NCBI GenBank assembly: GCA_964649415.1
Contig: CAZYSK010000046.1
Coordinates: 1-46,099 of the forward strand
Direction of reading: 5' to 3'
DNA length: 46,099 nucleotides
Source of the DNA: CAZYSK01 sp964649415
GTDB taxonomy: Bacteria; Chloroflexota; Anaerolineae; B4-G1
The notes beneath the pieces were generated by a model. That model saw only the letters and a program-made list of their open reading frames with translations. It made no database searches and was not told the origin of the DNA. Below are positions 14,046 through 21,989 of the stretch, in pieces. Each line of letters opens with the position of its first letter. Position 1 is the first letter of the stretch. The position numbers and the translations under genes were made by a program.

Positions 14046-15287
14046 ATGCCCCCCATAGCCAGGCACGTAACAAGATCCGTCCTGATCGCCCTATCCATCG
14101 CCTTGTCCGTCGGCCTGCTGGCCGCGCTTCCCTCCATGGACCTTGCAGGAGCCGAGGCGGCCGGTCTACCGGCCTCCACCCCGGCTTGCCCCCACGCTCC
14201 CACGCCCGCCAACGCGGGCCAGACCCCGTCGGAGCCCCTGGGACCGCTCGGCTACCCGCCCGATCCCACCGCCGACATCCCCTGGTCGGCCGGCGCGTCC
14301 GGCGTGGCCGATATCCAGGCCGCCTTCAACCACGCCCGTGCCACCGAGAACGCCCAGTTAGGCACGTCCATACCCATGCTGACGCTGCCCTCCCAGGCTG
14401 AGTGGGACGCGAAAAGCGACGGGGATAAGGCCCTGTGGCTGATCAACCGCGAACGCATCGACCGTGGCATCCATCCCCTGCATGGCATCGAGGCCAACGT
14501 GAACGAAGTGGCACAATCCTACGCCGACTACCTGCTCGCCAACGACGCCTGGGGGCATTACGCGGACGGTCGCGATCCGTGGCAGCGACTCAACGACAAC
14601 CCGGCCATCGGCGCGTGTCACGATTTCCTGAGCGTGAGCGAAAACCTGTACGCCTTTATGAGCAGCGCCCCCAACATCCTGCTGCCCATCGAACGATCCG
14701 TCTACCAGGCGCTATACAGGGACCGCGGCTGCTGCTGGGGACACCGCCACACCGTCCTGTGGTACCCTTACGACGACGGCGGCCCGGCAGGCAAGGAAGG
14801 GTTCCTGGGCGTCGGTAGAGCAAGCGGAGGACCATACCTTGGCTGGAACTACGCCGAGGTTATCGTCATGGACGTCTTTGACCCCTGTGCAAGCTGGGAC
14901 TATGGAACCGGCGCTGCACTAGGCGGCGTCCCCGATGCCTTCACGTTCGCATACAGCATTCCCGACCGGCGCTCTCTCTCCGCCTCCCGCCGCGTGACGC
15001 CGCAGAACGCCGGCAACCAGGAGACGTTCACCTGGCAAGTCAGCACCTCCGGGACGTGGTTCACAGCCTCTCCTTCCCAGGGCACGACCCCGGACTCGTT
15101 CTGGATCACGCTGTCCGACTTCAGCACGAGCGCCGTCATGACCTACACCGGCGCGCTCACCGTCACAGTCGTGGCTCCGGCCGGAGTGGAAGGCTCTCCC
15201 TACACCATCGACCTGGCCCTGCGCGTTGTCGCCGTGCCCTTCATTGACGTCTACCTGCCCCTGACGGTGAGAAACTGTGCCCAATGA
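14046..15287 (+). CDS. Secreted CAP/SCP-domain protein with VYLPLTVRN tail
   Basis: 413 residues. A cleavable-looking signal peptide (about 8-38) precedes a Pro-rich linker. The CAP domain (about 120-285) shows LINRERIDRGIHPLHG, WGHYADG, SENLYAF and GHRHTVLWYP, the His/Glu cavity words of SCP-like proteins. A BACON- or Ig-like beta domain follows (about 310-395, with RVTPQNAGNQETFTWQVSTS). It ends FIDVYLPLTVRNCAQ; the short VYLPLxxRN tail recurs on secreted Chloroflexota proteins and may be a sorting signal (my recollection, not tested). Probably an extracellular protein; CAP proteins bind lipids or act as peptidases. Confidence 0.85.
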   Translation: MPPIARHVTRSVLIALSIALSVGLLAALPSMDLAGAEAAGLPASTPACPHAPTPANAGQTPSEPLGPLGYPPDPTADIPWSAGASGVADIQAAFNHARATENAQLGTSIPMLTLPSQAEWDAKSDGDKALWLINRERIDRGIHPLHGIEANVNEVAQSYADYLLANDAWGHYADGRDPWQRLNDNPAIGACHDFLSVSENLYAFMSSAPNILLPIERSVYQALYRDRGCCWGHRHTVLWYPYDDGGPAGKEGFLGVGRASGGPYLGWNYAEVIVMDVFDPCASWDYGTGAALGGVPDAFTFAYSIPDRRSLSASRRVTPQNAGNQETFTWQVSTSGTWFTASPSQGTTPDSFWITLSDFSTSAVMTYTGALTVTVVAPAGVEGSPYTIDLALRVVAVPFIDVYLPLTVRNCAQ

Positions 15288-15299
15288 CCCGGCCTTCTC

Positions 15300-15328
15300 T
15301 TGTCCTTTTCCATCATCTCTGGTAAACT
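15300..15328 (+). promoter_or_regulatory. Promoter TTGTCC-N17-TAAACT
   Basis: TTGTCC at 15300-15305 and TAAACT at 15323-15328, spacer 17, just after the CAP-domain gene. RNA would begin near 15335, which excludes the ATG at 15306 region and supports the start at 15390 (or 15348) for the LysM lipoprotein. Confidence 0.5.
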
Positions 15329-15389
15329 TTCATTCTGCCGCCAGACGATGAGGCGGCGTTTTCGCGAAAAGAGACCTGGAAGAGAGGAA

Positions 15390-16976
15390 ATGAGAGGCCG
15401 GGAAGTGCTTGAACGACAGCGATGGCGATTGGCTTTGCTCTGCATATGCGTGGCGTGCATCACAGCCGCCTGCGCGCGCGCCACACCCGCGCCCCCTGCC
15501 CAGCCCACAGAGGAGCGGACTACCACCAGAAAGACGGAGGCGTCTGCACCGGTGGCCCCCATAGCCGTGTCCACTCCGGTCCCTTCCCCCTCCCCGGCCT
15601 ATCCCGGTTTCTACTCCGGCACGCCCACGCCTAACCCGACGCCTGTCGTTCGACCGGATGCCACGGCCCTGGAATCGTACATAGTCCAGCCCGGGGAGAC
15701 GCTGAGCCTGATCGCCGCCGTGTTCGGCTGCACGATTGACGAGATAGTCGCCGCCAATGGCCTGCCCAACGCGGACAGCATCGCCGCCGGCCAGGCACTC
15801 TACATCCCCATCGCCGCGACCGAGACCAGTCCGGCAGTCAAACTGGTCCCCGACAGCGACGTGGTATACGGCCCTGCCTATATCCACTTCGACCTGGCAG
15901 GCTTTGTGGAGCAGCAAGGGGGCTACCTGGCGGAGTACTCGGAGGAGATCGAGGGGCGCTGGCTCACGGGCACAGAGATCGTCCAGCTCGTGTCACAGCG
16001 CTTCAGCGTGGGGCCACGGGTACTGCTGGCGCTGCTGGAGCTACGATCCGGGTGGGTCACCCAGCCACAGCCCACTGACAAAACGCTCCTCTATTATCCA
16101 TTGGGGCACGTGCAGGAATACTACGATGGACTCTTCCAGCAACTCAGTTGGGCAGCCGTGCGTCTCAACCAGGGCTACTACGGCTGGAAGCGGGGTGATC
16201 ACACCACGATGCGCCTGGCAGCCGGCAGTCGCGTCGCCGTCGCGCCCGAGCTCAATCCAGGCACGGCCGGCGTGCAGAACTGCCTGGCCGAACTTTCGAC
16301 CACCTGGAGCGAATGGAAGGCACTGACCGGCCCCGATGGCTTCCCGGCGACCTACGTGCGTCTGTTTGGCAATCCCTTCGCCTACACGGTAGACCCGCTG
16401 GTGCCTCTCGATCTGGCGCAGCCGGAGTTGCGCCTGCCGTGGGAATTCGGGCACACCTGGTATTTCACCGGCGGCCCGCACGGCGGCTGGGGGGACGGCA
16501 GCGGGCGCGCCGCGCTCGACTTCGTGCCGCCCGAGCAATCGTTGGGCTGTACCCCCTCGAGCGAGTGGGTCACGGCCGCCGCGTCGGGGTTGGTGCTGCG
16601 CAGCGACAACGGCGAGGTGGTGCTCGACCTGGACGGCGACGGCTTTGAGCAGAGCGGATGGGTGCTGCTGTACATGCACGTGTACGCCGAGGGCCGCGTG
16701 GATGTGGGTACGTACCTGCAGCGCGGCCAGCACATTGGACATCCCTCCTGTGAAGGCGGTGTCGCCGATGCGACACACGTCCACTTCGCCCGTCGCTACA
16801 ACGGCGAGTGGATTCCCGCCGGCAGCGGCCCGCTGCCGATGGTGCTCTCAGGCTGGACAGCCCACGAGGCCACGATGCCCTACGATGGGACGCTGATCCG
16901 TGGGGACGAGGTGCGCACCGCCTGCGAGTGCTGGGAAGACGACGTCAACGGCCTGGTCTCCGACAACGGTCCCTGA
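15390..16976 (+). CDS. LysM lipoprotein with M23-like C-terminal domain
   Basis: 528 residues from ATG 15390 (AGAGGA upstream); ATG 15348 is an alternative. A basic N-terminus and hydrophobic stretch end in CITAAC, a lipobox. A Pro/Thr linker leads to a LysM repeat at about 95-140 (YIVQPGETLSLIAAVFGCTI, ANGLPNADSIAAGQALYIP), which binds peptidoglycan. The middle (150-340) is unfamiliar. The C-terminal part has the order of an M23 metallopeptidase: GGPHGGWGDGSGRAALDF and, 90 residues later, THVHFARR (H-x-H), but the spacing is loose and activity is uncertain. Likely an envelope-anchored cell-wall protein. Confidence 0.82.
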   Translation: MRGREVLERQRWRLALLCICVACITAACARATPAPPAQPTEERTTTRKTEASAPVAPIAVSTPVPSPSPAYPGFYSGTPTPNPTPVVRPDATALESYIVQPGETLSLIAAVFGCTIDEIVAANGLPNADSIAAGQALYIPIAATETSPAVKLVPDSDVVYGPAYIHFDLAGFVEQQGGYLAEYSEEIEGRWLTGTEIVQLVSQRFSVGPRVLLALLELRSGWVTQPQPTDKTLLYYPLGHVQEYYDGLFQQLSWAAVRLNQGYYGWKRGDHTTMRLAAGSRVAVAPELNPGTAGVQNCLAELSTTWSEWKALTGPDGFPATYVRLFGNPFAYTVDPLVPLDLAQPELRLPWEFGHTWYFTGGPHGGWGDGSGRAALDFVPPEQSLGCTPSSEWVTAAASGLVLRSDNGEVVLDLDGDGFEQSGWVLLYMHVYAEGRVDVGTYLQRGQHIGHPSCEGGVADATHVHFARRYNGEWIPAGSGPLPMVLSGWTAHEATMPYDGTLIRGDEVRTACECWEDDVNGLVSDNGP

Positions 16977-17115
16977 CACCCGCCAGACCTGAGGATTCGC
17001 TCGACCACGGATTAGAACAGTCCGCTGAATCGCCGGAAGAAGCAAGCCACCCAGATACAACTCCACAGTCAGAGCGGCACGTGGAGACTTGTCGAAGCTA
17101 CCAGCCAAAGGCAAT

Positions 17116-17144
17116 TTGACACCTTGCTATAATTGTGTTATTAT
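17116..17144 (+). promoter_or_regulatory. Promoter TTGACA-N17-TATTAT of infC-rpmI-rplT
   Basis: TTGACA 17116-17121, TATTAT 17139-17144, spacer 17. (A TATAAT at 17128 is only 6 bases from the -35 and is not the -10 for it.) The RNA would begin near 17151 and carry a short leader with alternative hairpins: GTGCC-CGTTT-GGCAC and CCCGTT/AACGGG share bases. Confidence 0.6.
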
Positions 17145-17191
17145 CAGGTATATGCGTGCCCGTTTGGCACACATAACGGGAGGAATATCGA

Positions 17192-17743
17192 ATTAGAGGA
17201 AAACGCCGAAGTTACACTGACACGCGAATGAAATACCGCATGAATCATCAAATCCGGGCCTCTCAGGTCCGGCTCATCGACGCAGACGGTGTCCATGTGG
17301 GTGTCGTGCCGTTGCCTGAAGCGCTTTCAGCGGCCCACGCCAACAACCTGGACTTGGTAGAGGTGTCGCCAAATGCAGACCCCCCTGTTGCCCGTATCAT
17401 GGACTATGGTAAGTTCATGTACCAGCAGGCAAAGCGGGAAAGGGAGGCGCGCAAAGCTCAGAAGCAAATTGAGGTCAAGGAGATACGTCTCCGTCCGAAG
17501 ACGACAGAGCATCACAAGTCCTTCAAGATCCGCGATGCCCGGGGCTGGCTGGAAGAGGGGATGAAAGTGAAAGTACGCATCCGTTTCCGGGGCCGGGAGA
17601 TCAGCTATCCCGAGATCGCTCGTGAGCAACTGCAGGAGATCGTCGACGAGCTGTCCGACATCGCGGTTGTCGAGCAGAGGCCAAACATGGAAGGGCGCAC
17701 GATGCTGATGGTGTTGGCCCCCGCGAAGAAGACGGGCGACTAG
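17192..17743 (+). CDS. infC: Translation initiation factor IF-3, probable AUU start
   Basis: 183 residues if begun at ATT 17192. GGGAGGA (17178-17184) is 7-8 bases before this ATT, while the first in-frame ATG (17228) has no ribosome site. Twelve codons (RGKRRSYTDTR) then lead into MKYRMNHQIRASQVRLID, the usual IF-3 N-terminus. N-domain to about residue 85, a Lys-rich linker helix (QQAKREREARKAQKQIEVKEIRLRPKT) and the C-domain with HHKSFKIRDARGWLEEG and VKVRIRFRGREISYP. IF-3 binds the 30S subunit and rejects non-canonical start codons, and infC genes elsewhere use AUU for autoregulation, so the same control is expected here. First gene of the operon with rpmI and rplT. Confidence 0.93.
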   Translation: MRGKRRSYTDTRMKYRMNHQIRASQVRLIDADGVHVGVVPLPEALSAAHANNLDLVEVSPNADPPVARIMDYGKFMYQQAKREREARKAQKQIEVKEIRLRPKTTEHHKSFKIRDARGWLEEGMKVKVRIRFRGREISYPEIAREQLQEIVDELSDIAVVEQRPNMEGRTMLMVLAPAKKTGD

Positions 17744-17787
17744 AACAAATACGCCACACATAACCATTCATAAGGTCAGACAAGAAA

Positions 17788-18009
17788 ATGCCGAAGATCA
17801 AAACACACAAATCTACGTCCAAGCGCTTCCGCCGGACGAAAGGCGGAAAAGGCAAGCTGATGCGCACCAAGGTGGGCAAGTCCCATTTGCGCCGCAAGGC
17901 AAGCAAACGCGTGCGGCGTCTCTACGACGAGAAGCTTCCGGTCGAGTCCAAGGGTGTGCAGCAGCGTGTGGCCCGCCTGGCACCGTATCTGGGGGAAAAG
18001 GGGAAGTAG
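17788..18009 (+). CDS. rpmI: Ribosomal protein bL35
   Basis: 73 residues, very basic. MPKIKTHKSTSKRFRRTKGG is the canonical start of L35, followed by KLMRTKVGKSHLRRKASKRVRRL. Component of the 50S subunit. Sits 44 bases after infC and 4 bases before rplT, the conserved infC-rpmI-rplT order. The ribosome site is weak (AAGGTCAGACAAGAAA). Confidence 0.97.
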   Translation: MPKIKTHKSTSKRFRRTKGGKGKLMRTKVGKSHLRRKASKRVRRLYDEKLPVESKGVQQRVARLAPYLGEKGK

Positions 18010-18013
18010 CGCT

Positions 18014-18364
18014 GTGAGAGTTAAGGGAGGCAACAGGACACGTCATCGCCACAAGAAGATCATCCGCCAGACCAAGGGGTACTACGGCACACGCCATCGC
18101 CTCTTCCGGCGGGCCAACGAAGCATGGATGAAGGCACAGTGGTACGCCTATCGCGACCGGCGGCAGCGCCGGCGAGACCTGCGCCGACTGTGGATCGTGC
18201 GCATCAACGCAGCGACGCGCCAGAATGGGCTTTCGTACAACCGCTTCATCTACGGCCTGAAGCAGGCCGGGGTCGCATTGGACCGCAAGATCCTGGCTGA
18301 TCTCGCTGTGCGAGACGCGAACACGTTCGCTCAATTGGTTGAGGTAGCGAAGAGCACGACCTAG
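18014..18364 (+). CDS. rplT: Ribosomal protein bL20
   Basis: 116 residues from GTG 18014 with GGGGAAG 7 bases upstream. MRVKGGNRTRHRHKKIIRQT followed by KGYYGTRHRLFRRANEAWMK and NRFIYGLKQAGVALDRKILADLA are L20 hallmarks. Early-binding 23S rRNA protein and, in several bacteria, repressor of its own operon; whether it does so here is not visible. Last gene before the terminator at 18391. Confidence 0.97.
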   Translation: MRVKGGNRTRHRHKKIIRQTKGYYGTRHRLFRRANEAWMKAQWYAYRDRRQRRRDLRRLWIVRINAATRQNGLSYNRFIYGLKQAGVALDRKILADLAVRDANTFAQLVEVAKSTT

Positions 18365-18390
18365 CCGCCTCGCCAGCTTGGAGCAATAAG

Positions 18391-18419
18391 AAAGCGGGGG
18401 TCATCAGCCCCCGCTTTTT
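18391..18419. terminator. Bidirectional intrinsic terminator
   Basis: AAAGCGGGGG-TCATCAG-CCCCCGCTTTTT: a 7-bp GC stem flanked by A- and T-runs. It ends the infC operon on the plus strand and, through its A-run, can end recD2 (stop at 18451) on the minus strand. Confidence 0.93.
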
Positions 18420-18450
18420 CCTGTTGCCAGTCCTCCGCCCGCCACTCCGG

Positions 18451-20682
18451 TCACGACGGGCCAGACCATCCATCCCTCAGCCGCACGCTCAGCCCCGAAT
18501 ACCGATCCCGCACCCTGGCGTTCTGCACCGCGATCCCGATGGCACGCCGCGTTCCCACCAGCACGACCAGGCGCTTGGCCCGCGTGACACCCGTGTAGAA
18601 CAGGTTGCGCTGCAGCATCAGGTAGTGCTGCGTCACCATCGGCATCACGACGGCGGTGTATTCCGAGCCCTGTGACTTGTGGACAGACACCGCGAAGGCA
18701 TGCACCAGTTCGTCGGCTTCGCCCCAGTCATAGACCACAGGCCGCTCGTCCATGGTCACTACCAGCGTTTGCTGGACCGGATCTATCGCTACCACCCGGC
18801 CGATGTCTCCGTTGTACACGTCCCGCAAGTAGTTGTTGCGTACCTGCATGACCTTATCGCCGACTCGGAAGACCCGTCCGCCCAGCCGCCGCTCAGCCTT
18901 TTGCGAAGCAGCCGGGTTCAGCGCCTCCTGCAAACGGGTGTTCAGGTTGGCGACCCCGCACGCGCCCCGGTACATCGGCGCCAACACCTGGACCTGCTCC
19001 ACCGGGTCCAGGCCGAACTTGCGTGGGATGCGACGCTGCACGATGTCCACCAGCAGGTCGGCGGCCTCCTGGGGCTCCTCCTTGGAGAAGAAGTAGAAAT
19101 CGTCGAACTTGTTGAGCGTGGGCATCTGCCCCCGGTTAACCCGGTGGGCGTTGACGACGATGCCGCTGTCCGCCGCCTGGCGGAAGATCGTCTCCAGGCG
19201 CACGACGGTGGCGCGCTCTGAGGCGATGACGTCGCGCAGCACGTCGCCCGCGCCCACCGAAGGAAGCTGGTCTACGTCCCCGACCAAGAGCACGTGCGCC
19301 GCCGGGTCCACCGCCTTGAGCAAGTGATTAGCCAGCAAGAGGTCGAGCATCGAGGCCTCGTCCACGATGAGGCAATCCACCTCCAATGGGTTCTCCTCGT
19401 TGCGCCGAAAGCCCTCCTGTGGAGCGTACTCCAGCAGCCGGTGGATGGTCTTGGCCGGGCGATCCGTCGCCTCCGCAAGGCGCTTGGCGGCGCGGCCGGT
19501 GGGCGCGCACAGTGCATACCGGCAACGAAGCGCCTCCAGCGCGCCGATCACCGTGCGCACAGTGACCGTCTTCCCTGTGCCGGGGCCACCCGTGAGCACC
19601 GTCACCTTGTGCGTCAGAGCAGCCTGGACCGCCGTGTGCTGCTCGGCCGAGAGTTGTATGGCCGAGTCCCGGGTGATCTGCCCGAGCAGCGCATCCCAAT
19701 CCACGCTGCGAAACGGCAGCAGACGCGTGGCAGGGCTCTCGACGAGCGCCTGCAGGCGGTTGGTGACGCCGATCTCACCGTAGTAGAACGGAGCCAGGTA
19801 GACAGCGTGCGTCTCGTGCACTTGCAGCGGCGAGGTGCCCCCGTGCGTACGCTCGTCGCCGCGGGGATAGATCAGCGTCTCGCGATGCACGACCTCGTCG
19901 GTATCCAGGTCCCCAACAGCCGCGTTCACCAGATCGGTGGACACGTCGAGCAACTGGGCCGCATCTGCCACCAGCTTCTCCTCCGGAACGTAGACGTGTC
20001 CCGCGTCGGCCAATTGGCCCAGCGCGTGGGCCACGCCGGCCTGCACCCGCGAGGGAGCATCCGGCGGCAAGCCCAGGTCACGCGCGATCTTGTCGGCGGT
20101 CTTGAAGCCCACCCCCCAGATATCGCGGGCCAACCGATACGGGTCCTCCTGCACCACCTCCAGCGCCCCGTCCCCATAGGTCTTGTAGATCTTGACGGCC
20201 AGCCCGGTGGTGACGCCGTGGCCCTGCAGGAAGAGCATCACCTCGCGGATATGTTTCTGCTCCTCCCAGGCCGCGGAGACGGCGGCGGCCCGCTTCGGCC
20301 CCACACCCAACGCCTCCCGCAGCCGCCGGGGCTCCTCTTCAAGCACGCGCAACGTATCGGCGCCGAAGCGCTGGACGATGCGGGCCGCCGTGACCGGCCC
20401 CACCCCCTTGACCAGGCCCGAGCCCAGGTAGCGCTTGATGCCCTCAACCGTAGCCGGGAGAATCTGCTCGCACTTCTCGGCCTTGAACTGCCGGCCATAC
20501 TGCACGTGGGTCGTCCACGTACCCTCCAGGCGCAGGCTCTCACCGGGATTGACCTCGGGCAAGTTGCCGACGATGGTCACCAGGTCGGGACGGCCCTGGA
20601 CGTTGAGACGGACGACCGAGTAGCCGGTCTCCTCGCTATAGTACGTCACGCGCTCGACGGTTCCCTCGATTTGGTCGAACAT
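18451..20682 (-). CDS. recD2: RecD2-type DNA helicase (SF1B)
   Basis: 743 residues from the ATG at 20682, giving the N-terminus MFDQIEGTVERVTYYSEETG; the open frame runs on to 21159 but that part crosses the tRNA gene and is rejected. N-terminal OB-like domain, then tandem helix-hairpin-helix (GSGLVKGVGPVTAARIVQ, VWGVGFKTADKIARDLGL). Helicase motif I is LTGGPGTGKT at about 362-370, motif II IVDEASMLD near 437, followed by LVGDVDQLPSVGAGDVL; the C-terminus has the UvrD_C_2-type VHKSQGSEYTAVVMP and RNLFYTGVTRAKRLVVLVG. A 5'-3' DNA helicase of repair, found in bacteria without RecBC; it lies near mutY, recA and recX in this window but in its own transcription unit. Confidence 0.95.
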   Translation of the reverse strand: MFDQIEGTVERVTYYSEETGYSVVRLNVQGRPDLVTIVGNLPEVNPGESLRLEGTWTTHVQYGRQFKAEKCEQILPATVEGIKRYLGSGLVKGVGPVTAARIVQRFGADTLRVLEEEPRRLREALGVGPKRAAAVSAAWEEQKHIREVMLFLQGHGVTTGLAVKIYKTYGDGALEVVQEDPYRLARDIWGVGFKTADKIARDLGLPPDAPSRVQAGVAHALGQLADAGHVYVPEEKLVADAAQLLDVSTDLVNAAVGDLDTDEVVHRETLIYPRGDERTHGGTSPLQVHETHAVYLAPFYYGEIGVTNRLQALVESPATRLLPFRSVDWDALLGQITRDSAIQLSAEQHTAVQAALTHKVTVLTGGPGTGKTVTVRTVIGALEALRCRYALCAPTGRAAKRLAEATDRPAKTIHRLLEYAPQEGFRRNEENPLEVDCLIVDEASMLDLLLANHLLKAVDPAAHVLLVGDVDQLPSVGAGDVLRDVIASERATVVRLETIFRQAADSGIVVNAHRVNRGQMPTLNKFDDFYFFSKEEPQEAADLLVDIVQRRIPRKFGLDPVEQVQVLAPMYRGACGVANLNTRLQEALNPAASQKAERRLGGRVFRVGDKVMQVRNNYLRDVYNGDIGRVVAIDPVQQTLVVTMDERPVVYDWGEADELVHAFAVSVHKSQGSEYTAVVMPMVTQHYLMLQRNLFYTGVTRAKRLVVLVGTRRAIGIAVQNARVRDRYSGLSVRLRDGWSGPS

Positions 20683-21087
20683 CGGGCAGATGATAGCAGA
20701 AACGGCTTGCGCTGGCAAATAGGAGTGGCGAGCGGAGATTTGAAATTGCAGATTGGAGAATAGAGAACTGAGGAAGAGGGACAGCAAGTGTGGAGGTACA
20801 GAGGGACAGTGTGGGGAGTAAAAAGGCGGCATGCCTGAGAGCAGCCAGGGCGGGGTTGGCTGACTCCCAGGCATTGCCAGGAAATCACTGACTCCGGTGT
20901 TTGAACGTAGTCTGCTGTATTCCGTTGTCAGTGATGCCATTATACCCCAAATGGGGAGCTTAAGCGTTTCGCAACAGTTACAATAGCGTTTCTGACCCGT
21001 AACTCTCGCCATCCAGGCGATTCCGATCTCCGGTTCTGTGTGCCGCCAAGCCGCCGTACGTGGAGGTGAACGAGAAAAAGCGGTTTC
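20683..21087. other. Upstream region of recD2
   Basis: No gene. It holds an imperfect inverted repeat GGCATGCCTG / CAGGCATTGCC (20827-20881), a pair AATCACTGAC / GTCAGTGAT (about 20882-20936) and, on the minus strand, a TATAAT (20944-20939) that could be the recD2 -10 but has no good -35 at the right distance. Leader would be about 250 bases. Confidence 0.45.
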
Positions 21088-21116
21088 TTGCAAAATGGCA
21101 TCAGCGGTGGTATAAT
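21088..21116 (+). promoter_or_regulatory. Promoter TTGCAA-N17-TATAAT of tRNA-Val
   Basis: TTGCAA 21088-21093 and TATAAT 21111-21116, spacer 17, placed 12 bases before the first base of the tRNA. Confidence 0.75.
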
Positions 21117-21128
21117 CTCGACTACATT

Positions 21129-21205
21129 GGGCGGTTAGCTCAGTTGGCCAGAGCGCCACGTTGACATCGTGGAGGTCACAAGTTCAAGTCTTGTACCGCC
21201 CACCA
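21129..21205 (+). tRNA. tRNA-Val (anticodon GAC)
   Basis: Acceptor GGGCGGT pairs with ACCGCCC; D arm GCTC-AGTTGGCCA-GAGC; anticodon stem CCACG/CGTGG with loop TTGACAT, giving anticodon GAC, which reads GUC/GUU valine codons; T arm ACAAG-TTCAAGT-CTTGT. Discriminator A and an encoded CCA (21203-21205). A terminator follows at once, so it is a single-gene unit. Confidence 0.97.
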
Positions 21206-21207
21206 CA

Positions 21208-21243
21208 GAACCGGCCAGCCTCGGTGCTGGCCGGTTCGTTTTC
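21208..21243 (+). terminator. Intrinsic terminator of tRNA-Val
   Basis: GAACCGGCCAGC - CTCGGT - GCTGGCCGGTTC, a 12-bp perfect stem, followed by GTTTTCC. Confidence 0.92.
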
Positions 21244-21304
21244 CCCCCACCCTCGTTCCAGTGCAAGGAAGTACCGCCCAGGCACAAATCCGCGCCACTT
21301 TGAC

Positions 21305-21332
21305 TTGACATCGCCCCGAAGCAGCCTATAAT
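21305..21332 (+). promoter_or_regulatory. Strong promoter facing the LexA-box gene
   Basis: TTGACA 21305-21310 and TATAAT 21327-21332 with a 16-bp spacer. It points into the 3' end of the minus-strand gene at 21404-21805 and no plus-strand gene with a ribosome site follows before 21990. It may make an antisense RNA. Confidence 0.6.
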
Positions 21333-21403
21333 GGAAATAGGGAGCGGGACAACACCTGACGCAGATGCTGATCGTGCGCTCGCACCCTGGGCCCCGATGT
21401 TCG

Positions 21404-21805
21404 TTACCTCAACAGAGAAATCAGATCGTCCAGCAAGCCCCGCTGCGGCTTGGTCCGTCGCCCACCAGATGGCGGTTCAGAGCCAGGGGCGTGGCGCCGA
21501 GCATACTCGTTGTTGCGTGTGTTGAACGGACGACTTAGCACCGCTATGCCCCTGCGACGCAGCAGATACTCGGCCCAATTCGCCTGACGCAGCTTGACGC
21601 AGAAAGTGAGGCAATCGCGCGTGAAGCCGCGATCCCACATCTTGACGCCGTGACGTGCAAGCAGCCGCTCCATCTCGATGCCACTCCAGCCACAGTTGCG
21701 GGGGACGTAGAAGCGCCAGGACCTTTCGCCGGATAGACGACGAACAAACGCATCTACTCGCTCGAACCAGTCAAATCGGGCCAGGAATTCGACAAGTTCC
21801 TCCAT
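21404..21805 (-). CDS. Uncharacterised small protein behind a LexA-type operator
   Basis: 133 residues. GAGGTG lies 5 bases before the ATG. The first 25 residues are acidic and aromatic (FLARFDWFERVDAFVRRL), then FYVPRNCGWSGIEMERLLAR, WDRGFTRDCLTFCVKLRQAN and WAEYLLRRRGIAV; the C-terminus is basic and low-complexity before a final LLDDLISLLR. Three cysteines. No membrane segment. I do not recognise a named family; similar WAEYLLxRRGI proteins seem to occur in related genomes (recollection only). A perfect GAAC-N4-GTTC palindrome lies 55-66 bases upstream, so SOS induction is expected, and a convergent promoter at 21305 could give an antisense transcript. Confidence 0.75.
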   Translation of the reverse strand: MEELVEFLARFDWFERVDAFVRRLSGERSWRFYVPRNCGWSGIEMERLLARHGVKMWDRGFTRDCLTFCVKLRQANWAEYLLRRRGIAVLSRPFNTRNNEYARRHAPGSEPPSGGRRTKPQRGLLDDLISLLR

Positions 21806-21855
21806 TGCACACCTCGTGCTATACGCCCGAAACGGTCGTGTAAAGGAAACACGTT

Positions 21856-21875
21856 TTTAGAACACATGTTCTAAA
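21856..21875. promoter_or_regulatory. LexA-type SOS operator
   Basis: TTTAGAAC-ACAT-GTTCTAAA: two perfect 8-bp inverted arms around 4 bases, containing GAAC-N4-GTTC, the SOS box core of Gram-positive-type LexA. On the minus strand it lies just before TTTACA (-35-like) and TATAGC (-10-like) of the gene at 21404-21805. Confidence 0.75.
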
Positions 21876-21989
21876 CACAATTCTACCACGTTCGTTCCCT
21901 GTGTCAAACTGACCAAACCACGCCAGCGCACCCACTGCACGCTGCAGCACACCGGTTGAGTGAATGACTATCTGTTTGAGGAGGCAGGC

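Noticed and set aside
17128..17133. TATAAT as the infC -10
   Set aside because: Only 6 bases from TTGACA; TATTAT at 17139 has the right 17-base spacing.
20683..21159. N-terminal extension of recD2
   Set aside because: It would cross the tRNA-Val gene and its promoter, and the sequence has no family pattern; MFDQIEGTVERV is the normal RecD2 start.
21331..21525. 64-codon plus-strand ORF after the strong promoter
   Set aside because: Its ATG is inside the -10 element and it has no ribosome site; it is antisense to the LexA-box gene.
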